Counted from the first letter of the stretch, positions 49,640 through 57,929 are shown. The stretch: DNA of 64,000 nucleotides from JACQHM01 sp964535215 (GCA_964535215.1 CAZHST010000001.1:1-64000), one strand, 5' to 3'. Notes: a model not told the origin generated them from the letters alone. Program-made: numbers and translations.

Positions 49640-50602
49640 ATGGCCATCTCTCGACGGCGATTTCTGAAGCTCCTCGCCGGGGTCGCAGTGACCTTTGGCT
49701 TTCCGAGCGTCGCAAGCCGGTTCTTCCAGCGGACCCCCCTTGGGAAGCAGGCTGGGTCGATCCCCGCCTCTGTCGCCGACGCCACCATCCCAGGGCACCT
49801 CGTCCATCTGGAGAACGTCCCATCGGAGCCGGGCAAAGCCGCTTACGCTTCTGCCCCTCCCCCACCGCCCTCTGTTCAAGGGGCCGCGGCCGAACGGAGG
49901 TGGGTGATGGTCATCGATCTCGCGAAGTGCAATGGCTGCCGGGAGTGCACGGTGGCCTGCGACCGGTTCCACTTTGTCCCGCCCGGCCAGGAGTGGATCA
50001 AGGTTTACGCCAACAGAGACAACGAGACGGCGGGCCCCTACTGGTTCCCTCGACCCTGCATGCAGTGCGACAACCCCCCTTGCGTTAAGGTCTGTCCGGT
50101 GAGCGCGACCTACAAGCGGGAAGACGGCATCGTCATCCAGGACCTGGAGCGGTGCATCGGCTGCCGCTTCTGCATCCCCGCCTGCCCTTACTCGGCCCGC
50201 TCCTTCAACTGGGGTGAGCCCCCCCATACGCCCGAGGAGCTTGCTCAGCCCTATTCCATCGAGTGGAATTATCCCCATCGAAAGGGCGTGGTGGAGAAGT
50301 GCATCTTCTGTCCTGTCCTGGTCAAGGAGGGGAGGTTGCCCGCGTGCGTGCAGGCCTGTCCCATGGGCGCCCTCTCTTTTGGCGACGAATACGAGGACGC
50401 CGTCACGAATTCTCAGGGGAAAACCGTGAGGTTTTCAGAGCTTATCCGGGAAAACGGGGGGTACCGGTTTCTAGAAGAGTTGGGGACCCAGCCCCGGGTC
50501 TATTACCTGCCGCCGAGGAACCGCCTGTATCCCCCTCCGCCTCAGGATGTCCTTTACGAGGAGCGTGGGAAAGTGTCGCAGGAAGGAGGGCATCCATGGT
50601 AG
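49640..50602 (+). CDS. Tat-exported 4Fe-4S ferredoxin (NrfC/DmsB-like)
   Basis: 320 residues. SRRRFLKLLAGVAVTFG is a Tat signal. Four clusters are coordinated by CNGCRECTVAC, CMQCDNPPCVKVCP, CIGCRFCIPACP and CIFCP...CVQACP, the standard four-cluster electron-transfer subunit. An NrfD-type quinone-site protein follows with 7 bases of overlap. No molybdopterin subunit is present, so its partner is probably the cupredoxin before it or an external protein. Confidence 0.92.
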   Translation: MAISRRRFLKLLAGVAVTFGFPSVASRFFQRTPLGKQAGSIPASVADATIPGHLVHLENVPSEPGKAAYASAPPPPPSVQGAAAERRWVMVIDLAKCNGCRECTVACDRFHFVPPGQEWIKVYANRDNETAGPYWFPRPCMQCDNPPCVKVCPVSATYKREDGIVIQDLERCIGCRFCIPACPYSARSFNWGEPPHTPEELAQPYSIEWNYPHRKGVVEKCIFCPVLVKEGRLPACVQACPMGALSFGDEYEDAVTNSQGKTVRFSELIRENGGYRFLEELGTQPRVYYLPPRNRLYPPPPQDVLYEERGKVSQEGGHPW

Positions 50603-52170
50603 AGGAGCGATCGACGGTCCGAGACCCTGCCCATGGGGTTCCCCCGGGGCGCGAAGAGACGCTGCTCCACTCGCTTGTCCATTCCGGGCCGGCGTACTAT
50701 GCCTTTGTGGGAGGCCTCTTGGGGGTCATCGCTTGGGCCGCCATTGCCTATGCCACTCAGCTCACGTATGGGCTTGAAACCACGGCTATGCGGAACTATG
50801 TCTCGTGGGGGATCTACATCACCAACTTCGTTTTTTTCATCGGCATCAGCCACGCCGGCACCCTTATCTCCGCCATCCTCCGGGTCACCGGGGCAAAGTG
50901 GCGGCGTCCCATCACGAGGATGGCTGAGGCGATCACCGTGTTTGCCTTGATGGTCGGGGCCCCGATGGTGATCATTGACCTGGGCCGCCCCGATAGGCTC
51001 GTGAACCTCCTCCGGTATGGACGGCTCCAATCCCCCATCCTCTGGGATGTCCTCTCCATCACCACGTACCTTGCTGGAAGCCTCCTCTACCTCTACCTCC
51101 CCCTGATCCCTGACCTTGCCGTGTTGCGCGATAAGCTGACCGCCCTCCCTTCCTGGCGGCGATGGATCTATGGCCTCCTCGCGCTGGGGTGGAGAGGGAC
51201 GCCGGACCAGCGGCGCCGCCTCGAGAAGGCCATCGGCGTCATGGCCATCCTGATCATCCCCATCGCCGTTTCGGTGCACACGGTTGTCTCCTGGATCTTC
51301 GGGATGACGCTCAGGGCCGGCTGGCACAGCACCATCTTCGGCCCGTACTTCGTCGTGGGGGCCATCTTCTCAGGTGTAGCAGCCATCATCACGGCCATGG
51401 CGATCTTCCGGCGCCTCTACCACCTTGAAGGGTACATCACCCCTCTGCACTTCCGGAACCTGGGGTATCTACTCCTGACCCTCGACCTGGTGTATGCCTA
51501 TTTCACCTTCAGCGAGTACCTGACGGTGACCTATGCGGGAGAATCAGCCGATGTCAGGCTGATCGGCCAGCTTCTCTTCGGCGAGCACGCCCTCATCTTC
51601 TGGCTCACGATGGGCGTCGGCCTCCTGATCCCGGCCGTCCTCCTAGTGGTTCCCTCTATGGCCGCCGTCCGGAGGATCACGAGGATCCCCCTGTTGAAGC
51701 CCCGCCCCATCTTCGCTACCGCGGCGGTCGCCATCGTGGGGCTCCTGGTCCTCTCTATCCAGCGCCCGTCGCAGCTTTTGGGCCTGGAAGGTCTCCAGGG
51801 CATGCTCCGGTGGGCGGTAGGCCTCCTAATGGCGCTGTTCTTCATCTCGATCCTCCCGAGCCTTAGCGTCCGCCCCATTGCCAGCATCGTCATCGCCTCC
51901 CTCCTGGTGAACCTCGGCTTGTGGCTCAAGCGCTATATCATCATCGTCCCCACCCTCCTCCACCCCTTCCTTCCGATTCAATGGGTGCCGTGGGAGTGGG
52001 CCATCTACCGGCCGACCTGGGTGGAGTGGTCGATCACGGCCGGGGCCTTTGCAGCCTTTACGCTCCTCTACACATGGTTCTCCAAACTGTTCCCGGTCGT
52101 CTCCCTCTGGGAGACCCGCGAGGAGGCTGAAATGCCCCGGAGGGAGCCGCTGGAAAGGATGGTGAGCTAA
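50596..52170 (+). CDS. NrfD/PsrC-family membrane quinol-binding subunit
   Basis: 524 residues with about ten helices. Blocks such as RNYVSWGIYITNFVFFIGISHAG, MVIIDLGRPDR and SVHTVVSWIFG are typical of the NrfD/ActC/PsrC family. It exchanges electrons between the quinone pool and the FeS protein. ATG 50596 is within the end of the ferredoxin gene, so the two are coupled. It is longer than NrfD (about 320) and similar in size to ActC-type members. Confidence 0.88.
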   Translation: MVEERSTVRDPAHGVPPGREETLLHSLVHSGPAYYAFVGGLLGVIAWAAIAYATQLTYGLETTAMRNYVSWGIYITNFVFFIGISHAGTLISAILRVTGAKWRRPITRMAEAITVFALMVGAPMVIIDLGRPDRLVNLLRYGRLQSPILWDVLSITTYLAGSLLYLYLPLIPDLAVLRDKLTALPSWRRWIYGLLALGWRGTPDQRRRLEKAIGVMAILIIPIAVSVHTVVSWIFGMTLRAGWHSTIFGPYFVVGAIFSGVAAIITAMAIFRRLYHLEGYITPLHFRNLGYLLLTLDLVYAYFTFSEYLTVTYAGESADVRLIGQLLFGEHALIFWLTMGVGLLIPAVLLVVPSMAAVRRITRIPLLKPRPIFATAAVAIVGLLVLSIQRPSQLLGLEGLQGMLRWAVGLLMALFFISILPSLSVRPIASIVIASLLVNLGLWLKRYIIIVPTLLHPFLPIQWVPWEWAIYRPTWVEWSITAGAFAAFTLLYTWFSKLFPVVSLWETREEAEMPRREPLERMVS

Positions 52171-52171
52171 A

Positions 52172-52876
52172 ATGGGCCGATGGCAAACGCTTCTTGCTCT
52201 GTCGCTCACCCTTCCCTCTTTGTTGGCCGGTCCTGTCCGCCTTCTCGCCCAGCCGCCGGATAGAGCCGCTCCCATCCTGCAGAGGGGTGCCGATGGCCGT
52301 CTCGAGGACCCTCCTGGGACCATCCTCGAAGGGCCGGAGGAGGGGCCCGGGATGGTCAGCCGGTCCAAACCGGGGGCAACCGTCAAGTTGGCCTTCGAGA
52401 AGGAGCCGACGCGCCTGGCTCTCGATCTCCAGAAGGGTGAGGAGGGATCCTGGAGGGTGGTGGCGACCCTCACCGATGGCCGGGGAAGGCCTTTAGCCAA
52501 CAGATCTGTTCTGCTCTGGGTGAACACAGCCTTCGGGAGGTTAAGTCTGGGATCGTTTCCCACCGATGGTCAGGGTGTCGCGTCGGTGACGGTTCCAGGG
52601 CGGAGGGTCGGGTTGCTGAAGGTTGTGGGTGAATTTAGAGGAGGAGGGGGCCTGGCGGCGAGCCGGGGAGAAGTGGCCCTTGACCTCGGGCCGGGGCGGC
52701 CTTTGGAGGAGCGACCTGGGATACCGATCCTGGGCCAGCTCAGCCCTCAACCGAACCTGATCAGCCCCTCTCCGCCTCTCGGCCTCCTTTTCCTCCTCGG
52801 CCTCGTCCTTGGGGGAATTTGGGCAACGTATGGCTATGTGTTCTATCAGTTGTCCCAGATCAAAAAGGGTAGATGA
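52172..52876 (+). CDS. Secreted Ig-like domain protein with C-terminal anchor
   Basis: 234 residues. Signal peptide (about 1-27), an Ig-like beta domain (WRVVATLTDGRGRPLANRSVLLWVN, SLGSFPTDGQGVASVTVPG), and a C-terminal membrane helix (about 203-223). Starts 1 base after the NrfD stop, so probably an accessory subunit of the same complex. Function unknown. Confidence 0.65.
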   Translation: MGRWQTLLALSLTLPSLLAGPVRLLAQPPDRAAPILQRGADGRLEDPPGTILEGPEEGPGMVSRSKPGATVKLAFEKEPTRLALDLQKGEEGSWRVVATLTDGRGRPLANRSVLLWVNTAFGRLSLGSFPTDGQGVASVTVPGRRVGLLKVVGEFRGGGGLAASRGEVALDLGPGRPLEERPGIPILGQLSPQPNLISPSPPLGLLFLLGLVLGGIWATYGYVFYQLSQIKKGR

Positions 52877-53017
52877 GGGCAGGAGTCCGGGATCTGAGCA
52901 CGACCGTGCCGGTGACCGATTCAACAACCTTTCTCCCTCTTCCACCCTTGATGCCGAAGGGGAAGGGGCCTTTGGCAGGTCGAGGAGGAGGGGGGACCGA
53001 GGAGGAGGGGGATTGTC

Positions 53018-53731
53018 ATGCAACGGTGGGGTTGGGTATTTGTGGTGCTCCTGGTTATCGTCAATAGCCCCGCAGTCGATGCCAAAGCAGGAGGGGACCA
53101 GACGGGGACCATTACAGGGATCGTGAAGTATGTGGGGACGCCCCCTCCGCCCCAAGAGTTGCCATTGACCAGGGACACGGAGGTCTGCGGCGAGTGGAAG
53201 CTTGCGAGGGAGCTGATCGTTGGCTTCGACCAGGGGCTCCAGGATGCGGTGGTCCGGGTGGTCAACATCACCGGGAAGCCGCTTGAGCCGGCGAGGACCC
53301 CGACCCTCGTCCAGATGCGCTGTGGGTTTTGGCCGCACCTCCTCCTGGTTCCGGCCGGCGGCAGCGTGGACATCCTGAACACCGACGGGTTCCTCCACAA
53401 CGTCCACACCTACAGTATCCAGAACCCGCCGATCAACATGGCCCAGCCGGGGTTCGTCGAGCGGATCACCCTGAAGTTCCTGCATCCTGAGTGGGTCAGG
53501 GTGACCTGTGACCTGCATCCCATGGACGCGTGGATCGTGGTGATGGAGCACCCCTATTATGCCGTGACCGATGAGCGGGGGGCCTTCACCTTGACCAGTG
53601 TTCCGGCCGGGACCTATACCCTGGAAGTCTGGCATGCCCGGTTGGGGAGACAGACCAAGGAGGTAATTGTCAAGCCGGGACAGACAGTGGTCGTCACCTT
53701 TGAACTGACGGAGGAAGGCCGCAGGTCATAG
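53018..53731 (+). CDS. Secreted cupredoxin plus carboxypeptidase-regulatory-like domain
   Basis: 237 residues, signal peptide to about 22. A cupredoxin-like domain has FLHNVHTYS and VTCDLHPMDAW (Cys-x2-His-x-Met), a plausible copper site; a C-terminal GAFTLTSVPAGTYTLEVWHARLG strand set is the CarboxypepD_reg fold. AGGAGGGGG precedes the ATG. It ends the group 49173-53731. A similar fusion type is common in secreted electron carriers or copper-binding proteins of anaerobes. Confidence 0.75.
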   Translation: MQRWGWVFVVLLVIVNSPAVDAKAGGDQTGTITGIVKYVGTPPPPQELPLTRDTEVCGEWKLARELIVGFDQGLQDAVVRVVNITGKPLEPARTPTLVQMRCGFWPHLLLVPAGGSVDILNTDGFLHNVHTYSIQNPPINMAQPGFVERITLKFLHPEWVRVTCDLHPMDAWIVVMEHPYYAVTDERGAFTLTSVPAGTYTLEVWHARLGRQTKEVIVKPGQTVVVTFELTEEGRRS

Positions 53732-53896
53732 GGTGAATCCTTTCCCGCCGCCTTGGATCTCTTAGAAGAGAAGGCGCGGGCAGTCGGCGACACGACGGAA
53801 TCGTCGAGGGCCTCGTCAAAAAGGTCGAATCCTGTTTTCCCCTTGTAGCATATGCACTTCTTTGCACCAGGCTCTCTTCGTCGACGCTGAAGCAGG

Positions 53897-53920
53897 ACAA
53901 GCATGTTGCCGACTGCTTGT
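53897..53920. promoter_or_regulatory. Dyad ACAAGCA-N10-TGCTTGT, possible activator site
   Basis: The 387-base gap 53732-54118 contains no gene. This perfect 7-bp inverted repeat is centred about 100 bp before the -24 element at 54007, a usual enhancer distance. It differs from both other dyad types in the window. Confidence 0.4.
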
Positions 53921-54006
53921 TTCACCCGGAGGGCTCGATCCCCCGAGACGTCGCAAAGTCCCAGAGGATCAAGCCGAGACAGATCGGCGGAAGGGGCTCG
54001 GCCCGG

Positions 54007-54023
54007 TTGGCATGTTCCTTGCC
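54007..54023 (+). promoter_or_regulatory. Sigma54 promoter before Met-rich secreted proteins
   Basis: TTGGCAT-GTTCC-TTGCC, with GG (54009-54010) and GC (54021-54022) 12 bases apart. Predicted start near 54033, 86 bases before the gene at 54119. Confidence 0.65.
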
Positions 54024-54118
54024 TCTCAATAGTGGTCATTCCCCCAGCCGGGAGGGATGGGCTGGGTGGTGAGGTTGTGGAACGTTGGGTGAACGGTCTG
54101 GTCAAAGGAGGAGCGGTC

Positions 54119-54421
54119 ATGAAGAAAATACTGGCAGTGGGGTTTGCGCTGCTCCTGGCCTTCGGTGCCGCCACCGATGTGATGGCCCGAGGAGGAGGCA
54201 CCCGAGGTGGAGGTGGGATGGGATCCATGGGAGGCGGACATGGGATGATGGGATCAGGGATGATGGGAGGCTCTCAGTATGGGGGTCCCATGGGGGGTTC
54301 CGGCCAACAGCATGGTCCTCAGTCCGGCATGCCCGGTCCGCACATGCAAGACCCCCAGCATCCCTCGATGCCGTCAACCCCCCAGAGCCCTCAACCGGGC
54401 ATGGGGCCGAAGGGGCGATGA
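54119..54421 (+). CDS. Secreted Gly/Met/His-rich protein
   Basis: 100 residues. Signal peptide to about 23 (DVMARG). The mature part is low-complexity: MGGGHGMMGSGMMGG, GQQHGPQSGMPGPHMQ and a Pro/Ser tail. Clusters of Met and His suggest periplasmic copper binding. AAAGGAGG precedes the ATG. Longer in-frame starts (53903) lie upstream of the promoter and are rejected. Confidence 0.65.
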   Translation: MKKILAVGFALLLAFGAATDVMARGGGTRGGGGMGSMGGGHGMMGSGMMGGSQYGGPMGGSGQQHGPQSGMPGPHMQDPQHPSMPSTPQSPQPGMGPKGR

Positions 54422-54528
54422 CCCTATGTCCAGGGTTGACCAGCGAAGGTGAAAGGGAAAAGGCATGAGGCCAGGTCAAAAGAGGCGATTCTCATGGTTC
54501 CTCAAGAAGAGAAGAAAGGAGGATGGAG

Positions 54529-54834
54529 ATGAGACAGTTGGTGACGTTCGGGGCTGTCGCGGTCCTGCTCGTGGCCGTGGTAGGATTCGTCCTTGCGGAG
54601 CAGACGCCCGGCCAGGGCCCGATGGGACCAGGAGGCCCTGGGATGATGCAGCAGATGAGCGGGATGATGCAGCAGATGGGTGGGATGATGCAGTCCATGG
54701 CGGAGATGATGCGCTCCGGTCAGATGCCCCCTGAAAGGGGGGAGCCGATGACCAAGATGATGGAGGAGATGTCCGGCATGATGGGCGGTGGGATGATGGG
54801 CGGTGGGATGATGGGCGGGGCGCCAAAGCAGTAG
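54529..54834 (+). CDS. Secreted Met-rich protein
   Basis: 101 residues. Signal peptide to about 24 (VLAEQ), then repeats of MMQQM, MMQSM, MMRSG and a C-terminal MMGGGMMGGGMMGG. Almost no other chemistry is present; Met-rich periplasmic proteins commonly bind Cu(I) or Ag(I). ATG 54529 lies 6 bases after AGGAGG (ATG 54523 is too close). 107 bases after the previous Met-rich gene and probably co-transcribed. Confidence 0.65.
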   Translation: MRQLVTFGAVAVLLVAVVGFVLAEQTPGQGPMGPGGPGMMQQMSGMMQQMGGMMQSMAEMMRSGQMPPERGEPMTKMMEEMSGMMGGGMMGGGMMGGAPKQ

Positions 54835-54856
54835 AAGTCCCTCATCCGTCGTTTGG

Positions 54857-54919
54857 CATGGACCCGGCAGGGATTGGATCCTGGGGGATGTCAGGTCCCG
54901 GTCCCCTGCCGGGTCCATG
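54857..54919. other. Perfect 16-bp inverted repeat
   Basis: CATGGACCCGGCAGGG (54857-54872) and its exact complement (54904-54919) enclose 31 bases. It starts 23 bases after the Met-rich gene. There is no T run. It could be a Rho-dependent 3' end, a mobile palindrome or an RNA structure. It lies in the 383-base gap 54835-55217, otherwise empty except for the weak promoter at 55130. Confidence 0.6.
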
Positions 54920-55129
54920 GCTGTAAGGCCTCGTGAAAGGAGCATCCTAAAGCACCGCATGTGATCTCGACGTATGGTCCTTCCCGTTGTCAAGGCACGC
55001 TTTACTCCTTCCGTTGCCCGTCCTGGCTCTTACCCCCTTCTTGAATCGTCAGGCTATCCATCCTGAACCTCTGTTGAGGCCCTCGTTGCCGCCCCGTGGC
55101 TAAAGGGAAGGAGGGTAAGCGACCTCCTC

Positions 55130-55158
55130 TTGACGTAGAAGGTTATCCGGGGCATCAT
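55130..55158 (+). promoter_or_regulatory. Weak sigma70-like promoter
   Basis: TTGACG, 17 bp, CATCAT. Four of six -10 positions match. About 60 bases before the DUF1517 gene. Confidence 0.3.
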
Positions 55159-55217
55159 GAAAGAGGGGGTCGGTAACGGGAAGGTTGTCGAGAGCGTTCG
55201 GAGACGAGGTGGGCGAG

Positions 55218-56177
55218 ATGAAGACACGGGACCGCTGCCGATGGATCGCTGGAGCGGTTATCTTTCTTGTCCTCCTTGGCTGGGCTGGGGAGGCCGGGGC
55301 GAAGCATGCCGGGGGGCGGTTTGGGGGGAGCCCCGGGTTCAAACGGTCCCAGCGGTCCTTCGGAGGCTTCCCGGCCCGCCCGGGCTCACCGGGGCGGTAT
55401 TCCGAGTACCCCTTCCGCCCGTATGGGGGGGTACCGATGCCCTACCCCGGATTCTTCGTGGCGCCCCTCCCGTTCGGCGGGGGCGCCTTTGGCGCGACAG
55501 ATATGCTCCTGGTCCTGATCATCGGGGGGTTCATCTTCTTCATCCTGATCAACGACATCCGGACGAGGCTGAGCGGCGGCCGGTGGTGGAGGGGCTATGG
55601 GCGAAGCACCAGGGGCTCTGGGACGTACACCGTCGCCAAGCTCCAGCTTGGCCTGTTCGCCACCGCCAGGTTTATCCAGGACGAGCTTAAGCGATTAGCC
55701 CAGAAGGGGATGACCGACTCACCCGAAGGCTTATCGGCCCTCCTGACGGAGACCGTTGTTGCCCTGGGCCGGGCGCCCGAATACTGGAAGTCCGCCCTCT
55801 GGCAGGTCCGGCGCGCCGAGGACCTGGAGCAGGCCCAGGCCCTTTTCCAGGAGATGACCACCGAGGAGCGGATGAAGCTCTCCCGGGAAGTGACCTTCGG
55901 GGGTGAGGAGGCCCGCGGCCAGGGTGAGGTAAAGGAAGAGGAAGGCCCCGTGGGCGGGTACCTGGTCGTCACGGTGATCATCGCCGTGGCGCTTCCCATC
56001 TTCGACACCATCGCCCATCCGACCGAAGCCGACATCACCCGCATCCTGGCCAAGATGGGTGGCCTCCCGCCCCGCCAGCTCCTGGGCCTGGAGGTGATCT
56101 GGACGCCGGAGTCTCGAGATGAGGCTCTAACCGAGGAGGAGCTGATCGCCGAGTACCCGGGGCTTCAGCCCTTGTAG
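55218..56177 (+). CDS. DUF1517 membrane protein
   Basis: 319 residues. Signal peptide or first helix (about 9-27), a Gly/Phe/Pro/Arg-rich segment (FGGFPARPGSPGRYSEYPF), a membrane helix (about 99-118), then the DUF1517 core TYTVAKLQLGLFATARFIQDELKRLA. ATG 55218 follows GAGGTGGGCGAG. DUF1517 proteins are known from cyanobacteria and some other lineages without assigned function; here it begins an operon that ends in pspA, pointing to membrane stress. Confidence 0.8.
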   Translation: MKTRDRCRWIAGAVIFLVLLGWAGEAGAKHAGGRFGGSPGFKRSQRSFGGFPARPGSPGRYSEYPFRPYGGVPMPYPGFFVAPLPFGGGAFGATDMLLVLIIGGFIFFILINDIRTRLSGGRWWRGYGRSTRGSGTYTVAKLQLGLFATARFIQDELKRLAQKGMTDSPEGLSALLTETVVALGRAPEYWKSALWQVRRAEDLEQAQALFQEMTTEERMKLSREVTFGGEEARGQGEVKEEEGPVGGYLVVTVIIAVALPIFDTIAHPTEADITRILAKMGGLPPRQLLGLEVIWTPESRDEALTEEELIAEYPGLQPL

Positions 56178-56203
56178 GGGCCGGCGGTGAGGGGAGGGAA
56201 CCG

Positions 56204-56512
56204 ATGGGGAAAACGCTTGGGGGGATCAGTTGGATCGTGATCATGCTGGTTCAGGCAGGCCGGGTCTTTGGAGAGCAGGCCCTCCCGATGCCGTCCATGG
56301 CCAGAGGGACCACCTGGGGAAATCTCATCATCTCCCTGGTGTACGGGGTGGTCGGGATGCTGCTCTTGATCGGCGGCTACTACTTTTATGAGCTGATCAC
56401 ACCATACTCGCTCCGGAAGGAGCTGGTCGAGGACCAAAACATTGCCTTGGGGATCGTGGTCGCTGCCATCATCCTGGGGATGGCCATCATCATCGCCGCG
56501 GCCATTGTCTGA
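56204..56512 (+). CDS. DUF350 membrane protein
   Basis: 102 residues with three helices: about 5-22, 36-60 and 78-101. NLIISLVYGVVGMLLLIGGYYFYELITPYSLRKELVEDQNIALGIVVAAIILGMAI follows the DUF350 (YjfL) pattern, including the acidic ELVEDQN turn. YjfL-type proteins partner PspA-like proteins, as here. Start ATG 56204 follows GGGAGGG. Confidence 0.85.
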   Translation: MGKTLGGISWIVIMLVQAGRVFGEQALPMPSMARGTTWGNLIISLVYGVVGMLLLIGGYYFYELITPYSLRKELVEDQNIALGIVVAAIILGMAIIIAAAIV

Positions 56513-56522
56513 GAAGGAGAGG

Positions 56523-56909
56523 ATGATGAGGACATGCGAGGACATTGAGAGCTACCTGGTTCAACTGGGGCTTCCCTATGAAACGGTCAAGGAGGGGCTT
56601 TGGGTCATCCACGATGAGGAGAACAGGGTCGGGAAGATCGTCGTGGCCTGTGACCCACCCATCGTGGTCTTCCGGGTCAAGGTCATGGAGGTTCCCCCGA
56701 CAAACCGGGAGGCCCTCTTCCGACGCCTGTTGGAGCTGAACGCCACCGACTTGGTCCATGGGGCCTACGGGATCGAAGGGGAGAGCATCGTTTTGATCGA
56801 CACCCTCCAGCTTGAGAACCTGGACTTCAACGAGTTCCAGGCCTCCATCGAGGCCCTGGAGCTGGCCGTTTCCGGTCATTTCGAGTCCTTGAACCCCTAT
56901 CGGGGCTAA
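56523..56909 (+). CDS. YbjN/CesT-like protein
   Basis: 128 residues. Alpha-beta fold with ESYLVQLGLPYETVKEGLWVI, RVGKIVVACDPPIVVFRVKVM, NREALFRRLLELNATDLVHGAYGIEG and a last helix, the layout of YbjN and type III chaperone-like proteins. It binds partner proteins in known cases. Between DUF350 and PspA genes it is likely a cytoplasmic adaptor of the same stress module. ATG 56523 or 56526. Confidence 0.75.
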   Translation: MMRTCEDIESYLVQLGLPYETVKEGLWVIHDEENRVGKIVVACDPPIVVFRVKVMEVPPTNREALFRRLLELNATDLVHGAYGIEGESIVLIDTLQLENLDFNEFQASIEALELAVSGHFESLNPYRG

Positions 56910-56955
56910 AACCGGGGGCAGGAAAGAGGGACGTTTCAAGAGAAGGGGGCAAACC

Positions 56956-57642
56956 ATGGGGATCCTGAACAGGGTGATGACCGTTCTCAAGGCCAACTTG
57001 AATGATCTGATCAACCGGGCCGAGCAGCCCGAGAAGATGCTCAACCAGGTCCTTCTCGATATGCAGGAGCAGCTCGCGAAGGCCAAACAGGAGGTGGCAG
57101 CGGCCATCGCCGATGAGAAGCGGTTAGAGCAACAGTACCGGAATGAGGCCGAGCAGGCCCGGGAGTGGGAGCGCAAGGCGAGGCTGGCCGTCGAGAAGGG
57201 GGACGACGAGCTGGCCAAAGAAGCCCTGCGCCGCCAGGCCGAGCATGAGCGATACAGCCTGGAGTACAAGAGGCAGTGGGAGAAGCAGAAGGAGAGTACG
57301 GAGAAGCTCCGGGTGGCCCTCCAGGCCCTGAACCGGAAGATCGAGGAGGCCCGCCGGAAGAAGACCCTCCTGATCGCAAGGCAACGCCGGGCCGAGGCCC
57401 AGAAGCGGATCCACGAGACCATGACCGGCCTGACGGATACGAGCGCCTTCGACACCTTTGAGCGGATGGCGGCGAAAGTAGAGCAGATGGAGGCGGAAGC
57501 GGCCGCCTCGGCGGAGCTGGGCGAGGAGCTTTCCGGTGAGGCCTTGGAGAAGCGGTTCGCGGAGCTGGAGGCCGGGCAGGATGTGGAGCAGGCCCTGGCG
57601 GCCCTCAAGGCAAAGATGGGGAAAACCCCAGAGGTATCCTGA
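56956..57642 (+). CDS. pspA: Phage shock protein A (PspA/IM30) homologue
   Basis: 228 residues, almost all coiled coil. Starts MGILNRVMTVLKANLNDLIN, the amphipathic helix that binds stressed membranes, then AEQPEKMLNQVLLDMQEQL, typical of PspA/Vipp1. ESCRT-III-like protein that stabilises the inner membrane. Last gene of the DUF1517-DUF350-YbjN operon. Confidence 0.92.
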   Translation: MGILNRVMTVLKANLNDLINRAEQPEKMLNQVLLDMQEQLAKAKQEVAAAIADEKRLEQQYRNEAEQAREWERKARLAVEKGDDELAKEALRRQAEHERYSLEYKRQWEKQKESTEKLRVALQALNRKIEEARRKKTLLIARQRRAEAQKRIHETMTGLTDTSAFDTFERMAAKVEQMEAEAAASAELGEELSGEALEKRFAELEAGQDVEQALAALKAKMGKTPEVS

Positions 57643-57668
57643 AAGGTCACACGGGGTGATCGGATCGT

Positions 57669-57838
57669 TCACCTTTCCTGGCCGTTGATGACCAGGGCTG
57701 GCGTGGCCATGACCCCGTATTTTACGGCCACCACGATCTTCCCATCCAGGTCTTGGAGCTTCTCCTCGAGCAGGGCCCGGACATGTTTACCCCGGTCCGG
57801 GCCGCCACCTTCCCGATGAAGAGCCCCTCATGGGCCAT
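57669..57838 (-). pseudogene. MerR-family regulator remnant joined to thioredoxin-fold remnant
   Basis: On the minus strand an ATG at 57838, preceded by AGGGAGGGG, encodes a MerR-like start (LFIGKVAARTGVN) that breaks off after about 18 residues. In another frame, from about 57775 to the stop at 57669-57671, the same strand encodes LDGKIVVAVKYGVMATPALV and INGQ, the end of a small thioredoxin-like redox protein. Two gene pieces appear fused by a deletion with frameshift. It is the only minus-strand locus recognised in the window. Within the 429-base gap 57643-58071. Confidence 0.6.
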
Positions 57839-57866
57839 CCTGCACCCCTCCCTTGCATCAGCCTCC

Positions 57867-57898
57867 AGTATAAACCTTCCAGTCTGGTGGAAAGTCAA
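57867..57898 (-). promoter_or_regulatory. MerR/CueR-type promoter and operator
   Basis: Read on the minus strand: TTGACT (57898-57893), then CTTTCCACC-AGACTGGAAGG between the hexamers, and TATACT (57872-57867). The 20-bp spacer and the CYTTCCA-N6-TGGAAGG dyad match the long-spacer promoters of copper and mercury MerR regulators. It faces the decayed MerR gene. Confidence 0.65.
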
Positions 57899-57929
57899 GC
57901 CCAATTTGGAGGGAGAGGAAGGTTTTTTC

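Noticed and set aside
53903..54118. N-terminal extension of the Met-rich protein at 54119
   Set aside because: It would begin upstream of the sigma54 promoter and places the clear signal peptide in the middle.
54851..54867. TTTGGCATGGACCCGGCAG as a sigma54 promoter
   Set aside because: GG and GC spacing fits, but the -12 block lacks TTGC and the sequence is one arm of a perfect palindrome.
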